Made by a program: the position numbers and the translations under genes
Assembly (NCBI GenBank): GCA_016937795.1
Contig: JAFGVV010000034.1
Span: forward strand, 28,210 to 92,209
Direction: 5' to 3'
Origin: Paludibacteraceae bacterium
GTDB taxonomy: Bacteria > Bacteroidota > Bacteroidia > Bacteroidales > Paludibacteraceae
Length of the DNA: 64,000 nt
The notes under the pieces: model-generated
What the model was told of the DNA's origin: nothing
What the model saw: the letters and a program-made list of their open reading frames with translations, nothing else
The model's database searches: none
Part shown: piece after piece, positions 1-9,307 of the stretch
How positions within the stretch are numbered: position 1 is the stretch's first letter
Layout of the letters: each line of letters begins with the position of its first letter

Positions 1-815
1 TTTACTTCAGCACAGGCAAATAAAGCACCTCGTACACCTTTTGCTTCGGTTTCGGGTTGCGGTTTCATGCCTTTGCGGATGGCAGTCAGTTGTCGAGAAC
101 TGAGCAGAAAAGCAACATTTTCAAGTCCGTAATTCCAAATAGTATTCGCTCGCAGCGATTCACTCGGTTCGGCTCTGTCCACCAAAATTGATTCCATGCG
201 GAAAAGTGCCAGGCCACAATTTTCAACCAATTCAGTTTTTTTATAACCGTCCACCAAAGTGGAAAATGTGTTTTGCGTAAGTCTGTCGATGCCCGAAGGA
301 AGCACGTTTTGCAGTCCATCCACCACAAGAATTTCCACTTTTTGACTGCCATTGTTTGTCAGGCAGCTTTTCTTTATCCAGCCAAAATCATCGGCATTCA
401 TCCATTTGTAGCTGAATGTCAGGCCTAAATCGATGTTTTTCTCGGTAAAAATAAGTTTGTTTCCAATGGTACTTTTGGCGATGCTTCGTTCGAGTTGATA
501 CGCGCCCGCCTGACGTTCCGAAAAAGGTTCCCACAGTTTGGTTTCACCATTTATTTTTAGCTGAAAAATGGTTTTACTACCGGTGATTTCGAAAGATTCA
601 CTTATTTTGTCGTCGGTATAATACGGAAAAAGTGCATTGTCAGGATTTTTTCGTCCTGCAGTTAATCCGCCTGTACTCGAAATATACATCCAGTGATTTG
701 AATCGCTGGCCAGACTGATAAAAAACGGTTGCATGGCATCGTAGTTTTTTATCACATAATATTTTTCATCATCAACATGGACAAAATGTCCTTCCACTTT
801 TTGTTTTGTAGTCAT
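1..815 (-). CDS. Partial gene: candidate cytoplasmic glycoside phosphorylase-like protein (N-terminal part)
   Basis: Reading from ATG at 815 leftward, one frame stays open to the window edge, giving about 271 N-terminal residues that begin MTTKQKVEGHFVHVDDEKYY. There is no signal peptide, so a cytoplasmic protein is expected. The segment with WMYISSTGGLTAGRKNP, followed by a TDDKI stretch and later KLWEPF, resembles the beta-sandwich N-domain of GH94/GH149-type phosphorylases. The catalytic part lies beyond the window, so the family is a guess from memory of such sequences and from context. It is the last visible gene after GH81, GH16 and a sugar symporter, where an intracellular beta-1,3-glucan oligosaccharide phosphorylase would make sense. 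Alternative: an uncharacterised large Bacteroidota protein. Confidence 0.5.
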   Translation of the reverse strand, partial: MTTKQKVEGHFVHVDDEKYYVIKNYDAMQPFFISLASDSNHWMYISSTGGLTAGRKNPDNALFPYYTDDKISESFEITGSKTIFQLKINGETKLWEPFSERQAGAYQLERSIAKSTIGNKLIFTEKNIDLGLTFSYKWMNADDFGWIKKSCLTNNGSQKVEILVVDGLQNVLPSGIDRLTQNTFSTLVDGYKKTELVENCGLALFRMESILVDRAEPSESLRANTIWNYGLENVAFLLSSRQLTAIRKGMKPQPETEAKGVRGALFACAEV

Positions 816-850
816 TGGTATATTATTTCAAAAGTCCGATTTTTTATATT

Positions 851-870
851 AACTACATAGGCTTGTAGTT
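851..870. repeat. Small inverted repeat upstream of the partial gene
   Basis: AACTACA and TGTAGTT flank a six-base centre (taggct). It lies 36 nt in front of the partial gene and next to the larger ACCACATAGG repeats. It may be a decayed fragment of the same repeat type, or an operator. No function can be shown. Confidence 0.4.
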
Positions 871-890
871 AATGTAGAATATTGTAATTT

Positions 891-932
891 AACCACATAG
901 GCACATAGGACACATAGAATAAATTGTATTCT
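891..932. repeat. 42-nt direct repeat, copy 1 (AACCACATAGGCACATAGG type)
   Basis: The 42 bases from 891 are identical to those from 980. The unit contains the internal motif CACATAG three times. A loosely complementary stretch (around 945-968) follows, suggesting a degenerate hairpin like the one of copy 2. The pair fills most of the 249-nt gap between the symporter gene and the partial gene. Confidence 0.8.
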
Positions 933-979
933 TAAAAAAGTACTGAATGTCTTATGTGGATGTTAGTTAATTGTTTTAT

Positions 980-1055
980 AACCACATAGGCACATAGGAC
1001 ACATAGAATAAATTGTATTCTAAAAAAACGATGTGTTCTATGTGTCTATGTGGTT
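980..1055. repeat. 42-nt direct repeat, copy 2, with long inverted repeat (REP-like element)
   Basis: Copy 2 of the repeat occupies 980-1021. Its first 26 bases are nearly the reverse complement of 1030-1055 (right arm ends CTATGTGGTT), so the element can fold into a long hairpin. It sits 10 nt downstream of the symporter stop codon and could act as terminator or mRNA stabiliser. It looks like a dispersed intergenic palindromic element rather than a coding sequence. Confidence 0.75.
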
Positions 1056-1064
1056 CAGGAAATA

Positions 1065-2417
1065 TTAAACTTCCAAAGCTCTTTTTGCTTCCAGATCTTT
1101 CTTCATCAAGTCAGTTGTTTTTTTATCGATATTATAGAATATCATAAAAATGGCACACGACATATACAGAATTCCCGGAATGACCGAAACGAGCAATTTA
1201 ATTCCCGTAATGGCTTCGGAGCTTTGCTCCACATTGGGCATAAAGTGCGAAATAGTCAGAATCCAGCCTGCAATGGCTGCTCCGATCCCCCATCCTGCTT
1301 TTTGTGCAAACACGGCTGCCGAGAAATAAAGTCCCGTGGCACGACGACCGGTTTTCCATTCGCCATAGTCGGCTGAGTCGGCTATCATGGTCCACAAAAG
1401 CGGAACAGCAGGTGCGTAGGCCATTTTGGCAATAATATTAAATACATAAATAGTTGTCATATCGGTGACGCCGGGCAGATAAATGAGCATAAAGAACAAA
1501 CCCGAAATCAGCGAACTTCCGATAAACACGTTTTTATTTCCAAAACGTTTGGCCAATGGTTTCGAAAGTGGCAAAGCTACAATCAGCGCCACAGTTCCAA
1601 GTACGTTGAAAAGCTGTACATTATCCTCACGACCAAGATAATATTTAAAATAATAAGCAATGGCTGCATTTTGCATGGCGAACATGATAAACGAAACCAC
1701 ACCTACAATGGCCAGTATTATCCATGCACGGTTTTTAAAGAGGTTTCGCAAATCTTCACCCAAGGCATTTTTCTGTTCTTTTGGAGGTAAAACACGTTCT
1801 TTAGTGGTTTTAAAGGTGATATAAAAGAATATCAGACTAAGACCTGCAAAAAGCAGAACAGTATATTGAAAACCTTTTGCTTTGTCGCCATCGCCAAAAA
1901 AATTGGCTAAGGTCAGTGCTAAGCCTGTAACCACAAACTGTCCGGCAAAACCTGCAATAAAGCGGTAGGAGTTTAGGCCGGCACGCTCGTACGAATCGTT
2001 GGTCATAACAGCACCAAGAGCCGAGTAGGGGAGATTGATAAAAGTGTAAGCTGTCATCAATAATATGTAAGTCGCAGCGGCATAAATCACTTTGCCTGTT
2101 TCGCCCAGATTTGGAGTGGTGAAAGTGAGTATAGCCAGGGCGGCATACGGAATGGCTGTAAAAAGAATATAGGGACGAAATTTTCCCCAGCGCGAACGTG
2201 TTCGATCGGAAATAATACCTACCAGTGGATCGGTAGCCATGTCCCAAAAACGTGCTATCAGCATTATTGTACCTGCTGCAGCTGCCGAAATACCGTAAAT
2301 GTCGGTATAGAAAAACAATAACCAAAAGCCCACCATGTCCCACACAAAATGCGATGCTGTATCGCCCAGACTATAACCGATCTTCTCTTTTACGGATAGT
2401 TTCATATTGTCGCTCAT
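1065..2417 (-). CDS. MFS sugar:cation symporter, GPH family
   Basis: This 450-residue integral inner-membrane protein has the layout of glycoside-pentoside-hexuronide:cation symporters. It starts with KEKIGYSLGDTASHFVWD, has about 12 hydrophobic helices, and carries DPLVGIISDRTRSRWGKFRP after helix 2, the typical cytoplasmic loop of the family. Family members import mono- and oligosaccharides with H+ or Na+. It lies 81 nt after the GH16 gene on the same strand, so import of beta-glucan breakdown products is a reasonable inference; the true substrate is unknown. A second in-frame ATG four codons downstream (MKLSVKEK) is an equally possible start. Confidence 0.88.
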   Translation of the reverse strand: MSDNMKLSVKEKIGYSLGDTASHFVWDMVGFWLLFFYTDIYGISAAAAGTIMLIARFWDMATDPLVGIISDRTRSRWGKFRPYILFTAIPYAALAILTFTTPNLGETGKVIYAAATYILLMTAYTFINLPYSALGAVMTNDSYERAGLNSYRFIAGFAGQFVVTGLALTLANFFGDGDKAKGFQYTVLLFAGLSLIFFYITFKTTKERVLPPKEQKNALGEDLRNLFKNRAWIILAIVGVVSFIMFAMQNAAIAYYFKYYLGREDNVQLFNVLGTVALIVALPLSKPLAKRFGNKNVFIGSSLISGLFFMLIYLPGVTDMTTIYVFNIIAKMAYAPAVPLLWTMIADSADYGEWKTGRRATGLYFSAAVFAQKAGWGIGAAIAGWILTISHFMPNVEQSSEAITGIKLLVSVIPGILYMSCAIFMIFYNIDKKTTDLMKKDLEAKRALEV

Positions 2418-2498
2418 AATTTTTACTTTAAAGTGATTGATTTAAAGGTATATGTTTTGTTGTAAAATATCTTTGTGAAACTCAGTCCCCTGAGTGCC

Positions 2499-3431
2499 TT
2501 AGTGGTTTAAATTCAGTTCTTCGCCCGGTGTTCCGTTCTGATAAATACGCACATAATCGATGTACATTTTAGCCGGACTTCCATCCTGCGGAAGCGCAGT
2601 AATCTGGCGGAAGTTTTTGTTGCGCGACGAAATCCACCATGCTTTTTTCGAAGGAGAGCCAAGTCCGGTGAAATGACCACCCACAGCCAGATTGGCAATC
2701 AGATGAAATGGTTTGTGGAAATATCTGCTCGGATGATTGGCCGAACCATCGCCTTTAATACCTAATTTGAAATAAGGTTTTGCAACCGGATATTTGTCCT
2801 TGTCGAGATACATGTTGATAGAATCCGGCGTCCAGATAAGTGTGAAAAGGTGAAAACCTTCCTGCATGGAGTATGGCGAAGTGGCATCCATTCCGAAGTT
2901 TGGATATTTGCCGCCATTGAAACTTTCGCCCCAGTGACAGGCACCGTTGAAATAGCGATCCTGAGTTCCGCTTTTGATACCATTCACATTCCCCATTTCC
3001 ACAATGTCGATTTCGCCGCAGCGTGGCCAGCCCACTTCAGCATGATCGTCGCCCATCATCCAGAATGCAGGCCACAGTCCGTTGGCAGTTTTGGGCACAT
3101 GCACCCGCACATCAATTCTTCCGTACTTCACCGTCAGTTTGCCGCTCGTGTTGATGCGTGCCGAACTGGCCGGACGGTTTTTGTAACGACCTCTCGTTGC
3201 GTTGAGAACCAAGGTATTTTCGCCGTTTTTATGTTTCTCGAACGAGATGTTTTTAGGTGTGTAGTACTGCATTTCAGCGTTTCCACCACCTTTGGCATTG
3301 TTTTCGGCAGTCCATATTTTTGTATTAAGTGCCTGACTGTCGAAATTATCTTCCCACACCAATTTGTATTCCTGCGCCTGCGCAAGCGTAATGCTCATCA
3401 TCAGACAAATTCCTGTCAATACTTTTTTCAT
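2499..3431 (-). CDS. GH16 endo-beta-1,3-glucanase (laminarinase-like), secreted
   Basis: The 310-residue protein has a signal peptide (about residues 1-19, cleavage after AQA) and a single GH16 domain. The catalytic signature EIDIVE is at residues 140-145, with Glu140 as nucleophile, Asp142 as helper and Glu145 as acid/base. GRIDVRVHVPKTANGLWPAF and the later HLIANLAVGG are also typical of laminarinase-type GH16. There is no T9SS tail and no lipobox, so the enzyme is probably periplasmic. It starts 18 nt after the GH81 gene ends, implying one transcript. Role: cutting beta-1,3- or mixed-linked glucan fragments. Specificity within GH16 is inferred from motif type and neighbourhood. Confidence 0.92.
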   Translation of the reverse strand: MKKVLTGICLMMSITLAQAQEYKLVWEDNFDSQALNTKIWTAENNAKGGGNAEMQYYTPKNISFEKHKNGENTLVLNATRGRYKNRPASSARINTSGKLTVKYGRIDVRVHVPKTANGLWPAFWMMGDDHAEVGWPRCGEIDIVEMGNVNGIKSGTQDRYFNGACHWGESFNGGKYPNFGMDATSPYSMQEGFHLFTLIWTPDSINMYLDKDKYPVAKPYFKLGIKGDGSANHPSRYFHKPFHLIANLAVGGHFTGLGSPSKKAWWISSRNKNFRQITALPQDGSPAKMYIDYVRIYQNGTPGEELNLNH

Positions 3432-3448
3432 TTGAAATTTTTGTATGA

Positions 3449-6400
3449 TTAATTCTTTATAATTTTTCCTTTCAGAATTTTATCTTTGATTTCGGCCACA
3501 ATAAAGTAAATGCCCGGTTTGAAATGGCTTACATTCAGATTGAACGATGCCGGAACAATTCCTGAAAATACTTTATGTCCGATGATATCGTAAATATTCA
3601 GGGATGTTTCGTTGTGACCGGTTTCAAGGCGTAACATGTCCTGTACCGGATTCGGATAGAAAAACGGTTCGGTGGAAACGACTTTTTTAACCGCTGTGGC
3701 ATCGCAATTTGAGCCCACCACATAGTCGAAGTATTTTGTAACCGACATTCCTCCTGCAAAGGCAAACTTACATGCATAACTAATGGTCGTTCCGTGAGTG
3801 AGTCCTCCGAGTGTGGCGCTGAATGTTTTTCCGCTTACCGGAGTCATTTGTGTTTCGCCAAAAGGTGACTTTTTCCATAAATAAGCTACCACGCCCGCTT
3901 TGTCGTCGAGCAGTTCGAAAGTGATATTTACATTGCTGCCCACTGTTTCGAAAACGGCTCTGTAGCCCACACTGAACGAACCCTGCGTAGCTTCTTTGGA
4001 TACAGTGGTGCAAATCATAGCCGGATCGATACTCACATTGACAGTTGCCGAAGTAGTTATTGCACCCTGATTATCGGTGGCTTTTGCAGTGAGCGTGTAT
4101 TGACCTGCTGCCGGATTCCACTCAATGCTGTAAGGTGCAGTTTCGTCGCTTCCAATCAGTGTGCTATTCTGATAAAACTCTACTTTCTGAATGCTTCCAT
4201 CGAAGTCCGAAGCTGTGGCTGCGATTGTCACTGTTTTACCCTGAGTAAATGCAGCATTATTTGACGGCGATGTGATAGCAACTGCCGGAGCTACATTTTC
4301 GGTGCTTGTAACCATTACCAATACTTCATCTTCGTGGCTGCGGTTGTCGGGATTGCTCACTTTCAGACGGAATTTGTACAAACCTTCCTTTAGATTGCTG
4401 ATGGCTGGTTTTGCTACGTGAGCATCTGCAATAACAGCTGCTGATGGTCCGTACATCTGTGTCCATTCGTAACTCAGCGTTTTCCCGGCCGATTCAGTAC
4501 TGCCCGAGCCATCGAGTGTGGTTGTAGTTTGTGGCAGAAGGACTTTTATATCGTTTCCTGCATTTGCTGTGGGAACACTGAATGCAAGATTTCCCGTGCG
4601 TGCAAAAGTGAGTTTTCCGAGATTAAATTCTCCGGCCGAGAATTTAATTTTCAGAATATGATTTCCATCTGTCAACGGAATGTCGTTTACGGTTTTGGTT
4701 GCCCACACATTCCATGAATTGGACGAAGTGGAAGGAACCGTAATGTTTGAAATAACTACTTGATTGTCAATTTCGAGGCCGAATGGTCCACCTCCGGCTG
4801 TATTTCCCGATGCGTAGCGGAAAGCCATTGAATATAAGCCATTTTCGGCCACCTGAATGCTGTAGGTTACCCATTCACCTGCATCAATCCAGCCAATAGT
4901 AGCGCCTTCGGAAGTGAGAAGCGCCGCATCCACCGATTCATCCATTCTGAAATCGCCTTTGTTTTCGGGCGAAAGATCGAAATAACTGATGTTTTGGCCT
5001 TTTCCTCCTTCAAAAATATCGTATTTGCCGGGCTCAATGGTTCCCGGAATTGTCCAAACCGATCCACCGTAAGGAAGTTGATTGCCCACAGTCACATTTA
5101 CACTGTTGGTGGTATTGAATTTTTCGCCTTCGTAAATGCGGGCATAAAAACTGTGAACACCAATGCTCAACTGCGTGGCATCAATTTTATAGGGAGCAGC
5201 ATTTACCGTTCCCACGGAAGCAGAACCATTCATAAATTCCACTTTTGTAGGTGTACCTTCGGTAATATTGACTTGCAATTCCACGCTTCCACCGGCTGCA
5301 GCCTGATCGAAACTGCTTGTAAGATTTCCTTTTACGCTTATATCTCTGCTGGTTTTCATTTTTCCGGCAGGAACCGACAATTGATATCCATCGGAGAAGT
5401 TTACAGTGGTTGCGCTTGTTCCGTAATTATGAGCCACATAGGTTTTCTCTCCGTTTTTTGAGAATACGGCTGAAATCGGATAATCGGCTGTTACATTAGC
5501 CACCACCTGACCCAAAGCATTCATAGCATGTAACCAATGATAAGTCTGAGCATCCGAAATGCCGAATTTCAGTGATCGGTTTGGATATGAGTTGTAAAGC
5601 GAAATGGCTTCGGCCGGATTTGTAAAGGCAGCATATTCCCACATTACATCGTGCCAAAGATTGTCGTTGGCCTGATTGCTCATAATGCCCGTGTTGGCTT
5701 TTATTTCGTTCCAGAGTTTGGCAGCGTAAGCGGTGTTGTGACCGAGATAAAGCGATCCGCCATGAATGGGATAAAGTTCGATGCCGTACGAAGCTGCAAT
5801 GTCGCTGGTCCAGAAAGTACCGTTGTCGAAATTATTTCCCCAGACGCGCGATACAAGGCTGTATTGTTGCGATGTCGGGAAATTGCGGTCATACACATCG
5901 AGCCAGTATTCTTCAATGGCAGTTTGCTCTGTGGTGTAAAGGTAAATTCCCAAATCGCGGATGGCTTTGTTTCCGGTAATTGTTCCCCAGTGAATGAGCG
6001 AAGAGTTGAACTGCATACTTTCGGAAGTTGATTCCTGATCGTTTCCCTGCGGGAATGTGGCAAAACCATTTGCCCAACTGTGTCCGGCATACGGACTAAA
6101 ATTGCGAATATAAGGGAACATTGTATCGTTTCGGTCGGTTGTAGCAGCATCGCGCACCAGAAGGTTTATCATGTCGCCAAACTGAGCTGCCCAACCGGGT
6201 TGAAACTGTTCCACAAAAGAGGCAGCATGAATAAAATATCCCCAATGAAAATGGTGGTCGTTGATGTTGTTGTCCTGACCATGACCGGCCGGATATCCAA
6301 GCAATGCCGACCAGGTGGAATTGTAATAAAAAAGAAATGCTTTTTCGCCCGTTTCAGCTTTCAGCCAGTTTTCGAGTCGATCCTTTACAGTGGCGAGCAT

Positions 6401-7585
6401 TTTGTCGCGGGCTGTAAAATTACCTGTTTCGTGTGCAATGCGGGCAGTCTGAATAAGGCGGTTCATTACCTGCCCTTCGTTGTATGAATCGGTCCAGAGT
6501 GCCAGTCCATCGTTTTCGAGGGCTGTCACTTTTTCGTTGAGTGCAGCGGGATTAAATCCTTCGCTGTAATTATTTACATAAGGCAAAGTGGGTAAAATAC
6601 CTTTGAATTTGTTTTCGACTGAAAATGAATTTCCTTCGAGGGTCTTCAGCTCGCCACGAATGGTTGCATAGCTGTATTTGTCGGGCTGGGCAGAGTTTGC
6701 AGCCAGATTGGCCCATTGATGCGGAAGCAGTCCGAGCAACATTTTATTTGCTGTTCCTTCTTTTACTACAGTTTCAACAGTGAAATCGGTGCGTACTACA
6801 GCGGTAGATTCGTTGTAAGTATAAGCAGCTGTTGTTTTTACAGGAAAAACATATGCGTATTTTTTATATTCGTTTGCTACTGTGGCTACATTGCTGGCTG
6901 TAAGTGGGATAAAGGCGAGCGACCAATAATTTTTTCCGTTCAGCGTGGAAGTATAAGTTGTTCCGTTTTTGGTCCATGTGCTTCCTGCAGGTGCATAAAT
7001 GGCAAAGTCGGCACCATTGCGGGCATTTTCCACTATCAGCATTTCGTTACTTACGGTCACAGTTCCGAGATTTACCTTAACCTGAGCCACATCGCTGTTT
7101 CCTTTTGTAAAATACAGAAAAGGCATTCCGATACCCGAGCTTGCTTCAAAATTGCGCGTGCCATCGTTCCAGTTCATGGTTACTGTCCAATCCGAAAAAT
7201 CGGACACGGTTGCTTTTGTAGTAGCCAAATTTGAAACTCCAACCACTACAGGAAGCTGATCGTCAATTACACCGCGTGGAATATAGCTTACCACCAAGCC
7301 GTCGTTTACAGTTTTGAGTGTAAAAGGATAATTGAAAAGATTATCGGCATGATTTTCTTTCACGAGTTTCGACCACCAGTCGTTTGTGGGTACAGGTTTT
7401 CCTGCAGCAGCGCCACTCAGTTGCGGAGTGCCCGAGGGGAAACCATTTCGTCCGGCTGCATCGGTGCCTGGAAATGTTTTGGTATAACTTCCACTTCCCA
7501 CATTTACTACCTGAGCCTGTAAGCCCGATAGTATCATTAGACAAATGAATAATACGAGAGAAAATGTTGTGTTGAGTTTTTTCAT
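3449..7585 (-). CDS. GH81 endo-beta-1,3-glucanase with Ig-like, CBM6, PKD modules and T9SS tail
   Basis: A 1378-residue secreted enzyme. Residues 1-24 are a signal peptide. The GH81 catalytic domain covers about 30-730, with NDHHFHWGYFIHAA near 440-453 and DQESTSESMQ near 515-526, both hallmark active-site segments (catalytic Asp and Glu residues). Then follow an Ig-like domain (about 755-840), a CBM6 (about 846-997), a PKD-type domain (about 1000-1088), a second Ig-like domain (about 1090-1180), an unassigned beta-sandwich (about 1190-1300) and a T9SS sorting domain starting FFYPNPVQDM and ending LKGKIIKN. It should be exported across the outer membrane and attached to the cell surface or released. 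It lies between the two surface proteins and GH16 on the same strand. Confidence 0.93.
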   Translation of the reverse strand: MKKLNTTFSLVLFICLMILSGLQAQVVNVGSGSYTKTFPGTDAAGRNGFPSGTPQLSGAAAGKPVPTNDWWSKLVKENHADNLFNYPFTLKTVNDGLVVSYIPRGVIDDQLPVVVGVSNLATTKATVSDFSDWTVTMNWNDGTRNFEASSGIGMPFLYFTKGNSDVAQVKVNLGTVTVSNEMLIVENARNGADFAIYAPAGSTWTKNGTTYTSTLNGKNYWSLAFIPLTASNVATVANEYKKYAYVFPVKTTAAYTYNESTAVVRTDFTVETVVKEGTANKMLLGLLPHQWANLAANSAQPDKYSYATIRGELKTLEGNSFSVENKFKGILPTLPYVNNYSEGFNPAALNEKVTALENDGLALWTDSYNEGQVMNRLIQTARIAHETGNFTARDKMLATVKDRLENWLKAETGEKAFLFYYNSTWSALLGYPAGHGQDNNINDHHFHWGYFIHAASFVEQFQPGWAAQFGDMINLLVRDAATTDRNDTMFPYIRNFSPYAGHSWANGFATFPQGNDQESTSESMQFNSSLIHWGTITGNKAIRDLGIYLYTTEQTAIEEYWLDVYDRNFPTSQQYSLVSRVWGNNFDNGTFWTSDIAASYGIELYPIHGGSLYLGHNTAYAAKLWNEIKANTGIMSNQANDNLWHDVMWEYAAFTNPAEAISLYNSYPNRSLKFGISDAQTYHWLHAMNALGQVVANVTADYPISAVFSKNGEKTYVAHNYGTSATTVNFSDGYQLSVPAGKMKTSRDISVKGNLTSSFDQAAAGGSVELQVNITEGTPTKVEFMNGSASVGTVNAAPYKIDATQLSIGVHSFYARIYEGEKFNTTNSVNVTVGNQLPYGGSVWTIPGTIEPGKYDIFEGGKGQNISYFDLSPENKGDFRMDESVDAALLTSEGATIGWIDAGEWVTYSIQVAENGLYSMAFRYASGNTAGGGPFGLEIDNQVVISNITVPSTSSNSWNVWATKTVNDIPLTDGNHILKIKFSAGEFNLGKLTFARTGNLAFSVPTANAGNDIKVLLPQTTTTLDGSGSTESAGKTLSYEWTQMYGPSAAVIADAHVAKPAISNLKEGLYKFRLKVSNPDNRSHEDEVLVMVTSTENVAPAVAITSPSNNAAFTQGKTVTIAATASDFDGSIQKVEFYQNSTLIGSDETAPYSIEWNPAAGQYTLTAKATDNQGAITTSATVNVSIDPAMICTTVSKEATQGSFSVGYRAVFETVGSNVNITFELLDDKAGVVAYLWKKSPFGETQMTPVSGKTFSATLGGLTHGTTISYACKFAFAGGMSVTKYFDYVVGSNCDATAVKKVVSTEPFFYPNPVQDMLRLETGHNETSLNIYDIIGHKVFSGIVPASFNLNVSHFKPGIYFIVAEIKDKILKGKIIKN

Positions 7586-7615
7586 TTTGTTTTTATGAGG
7601 GAGAATGGAAAATAA

Positions 7616-7656
7616 TATCAGGGCATGATTGCATGAAACAGCCTCATGCCCTGATA
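7616..7656 (-). terminator. Intergenic hairpin between GH81 gene and upstream surface-protein gene
   Basis: TATCAGGGCATGA (7616-7628) pairs perfectly with 7644-7656, giving a 13-bp stem and 15-nt loop. It lies between the stop of the 524-residue protein gene and the GH81 start. There is no U-tract on the minus strand after it, so attenuation, mRNA processing or transcript stabilisation is more likely than full termination. Confidence 0.6.
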
Positions 7657-7666
7657 AATAAAAGAA

Positions 7667-9241
7667 TTATAGTTTTACAATTTTATGAGTAGAAACAAGT
7701 CCGTTTTTCATACTGATATTTACCAGATAGTTTCCTTTTGAAAGGTTACTCAAATCAATTGAGTTTAATGAACCTGTCTGAGATTTTACAGCCTGACCAA
7801 CCAAATCGTAAACAATTACCTGATTTATTTCATCGTTCGATTCAATATTCAGGATATTCAATACAGTTGTAGGATATACCAAAGTTGATTTATCAGCTTT
7901 AGTGTTGTTTAATGAGGTTGTGTTTGAGTGGAAATAGAGATTGTCCATATAAAAAGTACCAAAGCTATTGGTTGTCACAAATCCAACTTGTTTGACGTCA
8001 GTTTTTGCTGTCATTGCAAATGAACTCAGCGGAATACTGATGCTATTCCATTGAAGTGGTGTAAGAGTTCCGAGTGAAACCCACCCTGCAGATTCGCCAT
8101 TTGCAACAGTCACAAGTTTGAGTCCGATGTCCATTGCACTTGTTGGGAATACGTCAACATGAATCTGTGTCATATCGGTTACATTCAGCGGTGTGCCATT
8201 AAAAGTAGGACTACCACAATTGCCTCCAGCAGTAGTTTTCATTATTTTACCATTGTCACCTGTTGAAAAAGTACAGTCAGTAATAATCATATCCCACCAG
8301 TTGTCAAAGGCAGTGACTGTTACTGCGGGCGAATATGTATCGCTGTAAATTGATTTTACAGATGTTGACGGTTTATTTGGAACAGGTGCACTTGCAGGTA
8401 TCAGAGAAGATTGAGTAACAGTAATGTTTTTGGTTGTACTACCACCTGTTACTGTTACTGTAGCTGACCTTGTGATGTACGCAGGGTTTTCCTGTGCTGT
8501 AAGAGTAATCGTTGCATTTCCGGTTCCGGCTGCACTGCTTGCTGTCAACCAGCTTTGGTTACTGGTCACAGTCCAACTACCCGATGTTGTGATATCGAAG
8601 GTTTTTGTGCTGTTGGCCGGTTGATTGATAGTTAATGAATTAGCTGAAACTGTAAGAGCAGGAGCTACATCTGTCCAGAAGTACAGATTGTCAAGATAAA
8701 TAGTTGTATATTTTGAAGAACTTCCTGCTGCGCCAAGTGTAAACCACTCATTCGACTGGAATTTAAATTGTATGGCATTGGTAAGCACTGCACCTGTAAA
8801 TTCAGACAGTGGAATGTCGAGTGAAGTCCATGTTCCGTTAGTTGCAACCGTTTTTGTTATTGTTTTTTCAGCTCCCCAGATTAATGTAACAGGGAAAGTA
8901 GCGGCATTTGCATCGTTTGTCCAGATATCAATATGTAAATACTTCATCGCTGAAATATCCTGAGTACTACCAAACTGGATACCCTGATAATTCATATTTG
9001 CATATTTAATCACATTGTCCGAAGCTCCTACTGTAACGGCTTCGTAAGTAGTTGTCTGTCCCCAGTTTGGGAAATAATTTGTACCAGCTACATTTGTATA
9101 GGCATTGCTGAAAACCGATACAACTCTTGCTGCATCAACAGAAGGTGTTGGGGCCGATGTGGTTGGCTGAGCCGAAACCACCATGCTTCCTGCGAAAAGG
9201 AGGGCTGTGGCCATGGAAAGAATCTGAGTAATTTTTTTCAT
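7667..9241 (-). CDS. Secreted surface glycan-binding-type protein: two jelly-roll modules, BACON domain, T9SS tail
   Basis: This 524-residue protein has a signal peptide (about 1-24). A first module (about 34-190) contains VVSVFSNAYTNVAGTNYFP and ends YLDNLYFW. A BACON-type Ig domain (about 195-278; WTVTSNQSWLTASSAAGTGN) follows, then a second module of the same kind (about 285-440; SIYSDTYSP ... FYMDNLYFH). A T9SS sorting domain closes the protein (from VYPTTVLNILNI). No catalytic signature is visible. Modules of this sort occur on Bacteroidota laminarinases. I infer binding of beta-glucan at the cell surface, in the position that SusE/F-like proteins fill in classical PULs. The next gene is GH81 and the upstream neighbour shares the same module. 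Confidence 0.75.
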   Translation of the reverse strand: MKKITQILSMATALLFAGSMVVSAQPTTSAPTPSVDAARVVSVFSNAYTNVAGTNYFPNWGQTTTYEAVTVGASDNVIKYANMNYQGIQFGSTQDISAMKYLHIDIWTNDANAATFPVTLIWGAEKTITKTVATNGTWTSLDIPLSEFTGAVLTNAIQFKFQSNEWFTLGAAGSSSKYTTIYLDNLYFWTDVAPALTVSANSLTINQPANSTKTFDITTSGSWTVTSNQSWLTASSAAGTGNATITLTAQENPAYITRSATVTVTGGSTTKNITVTQSSLIPASAPVPNKPSTSVKSIYSDTYSPAVTVTAFDNWWDMIITDCTFSTGDNGKIMKTTAGGNCGSPTFNGTPLNVTDMTQIHVDVFPTSAMDIGLKLVTVANGESAGWVSLGTLTPLQWNSISIPLSSFAMTAKTDVKQVGFVTTNSFGTFYMDNLYFHSNTTSLNNTKADKSTLVYPTTVLNILNIESNDEINQVIVYDLVGQAVKSQTGSLNSIDLSNLSKGNYLVNISMKNGLVSTHKIVKL

Positions 9242-9262
9242 ACGCGTAATTGATTTTAAATT

Positions 9263-9298
9263 GTATCAGTCTGCTGTAAAACTACAGCAGACTGATAC
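9263..9298 (-). terminator. Perfect 16-bp intergenic hairpin
   Basis: GTATCAGTCTGCTGTA (9263-9278), loop AAAC, then its exact reverse complement (9283-9298). It lies between the two surface-protein genes. On the minus strand it is followed by A/T-rich sequence but not a clear U-run. It could reduce read-through or protect the 3' end of the upstream message, giving unequal expression within the operon. Confidence 0.65.
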
Positions 9299-9307
9299 GG
9301 TTGATTA

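Noticed and set aside
891..1021. CRISPR-like direct repeats
   Set aside because: Only two copies of the 42-nt unit, with an inverted arm; it fits a REP-like palindrome.
2850..3452. 200-codon plus-strand open frame
   Set aside because: Antisense to the GH16 gene, whose catalytic motif lies on the other strand.
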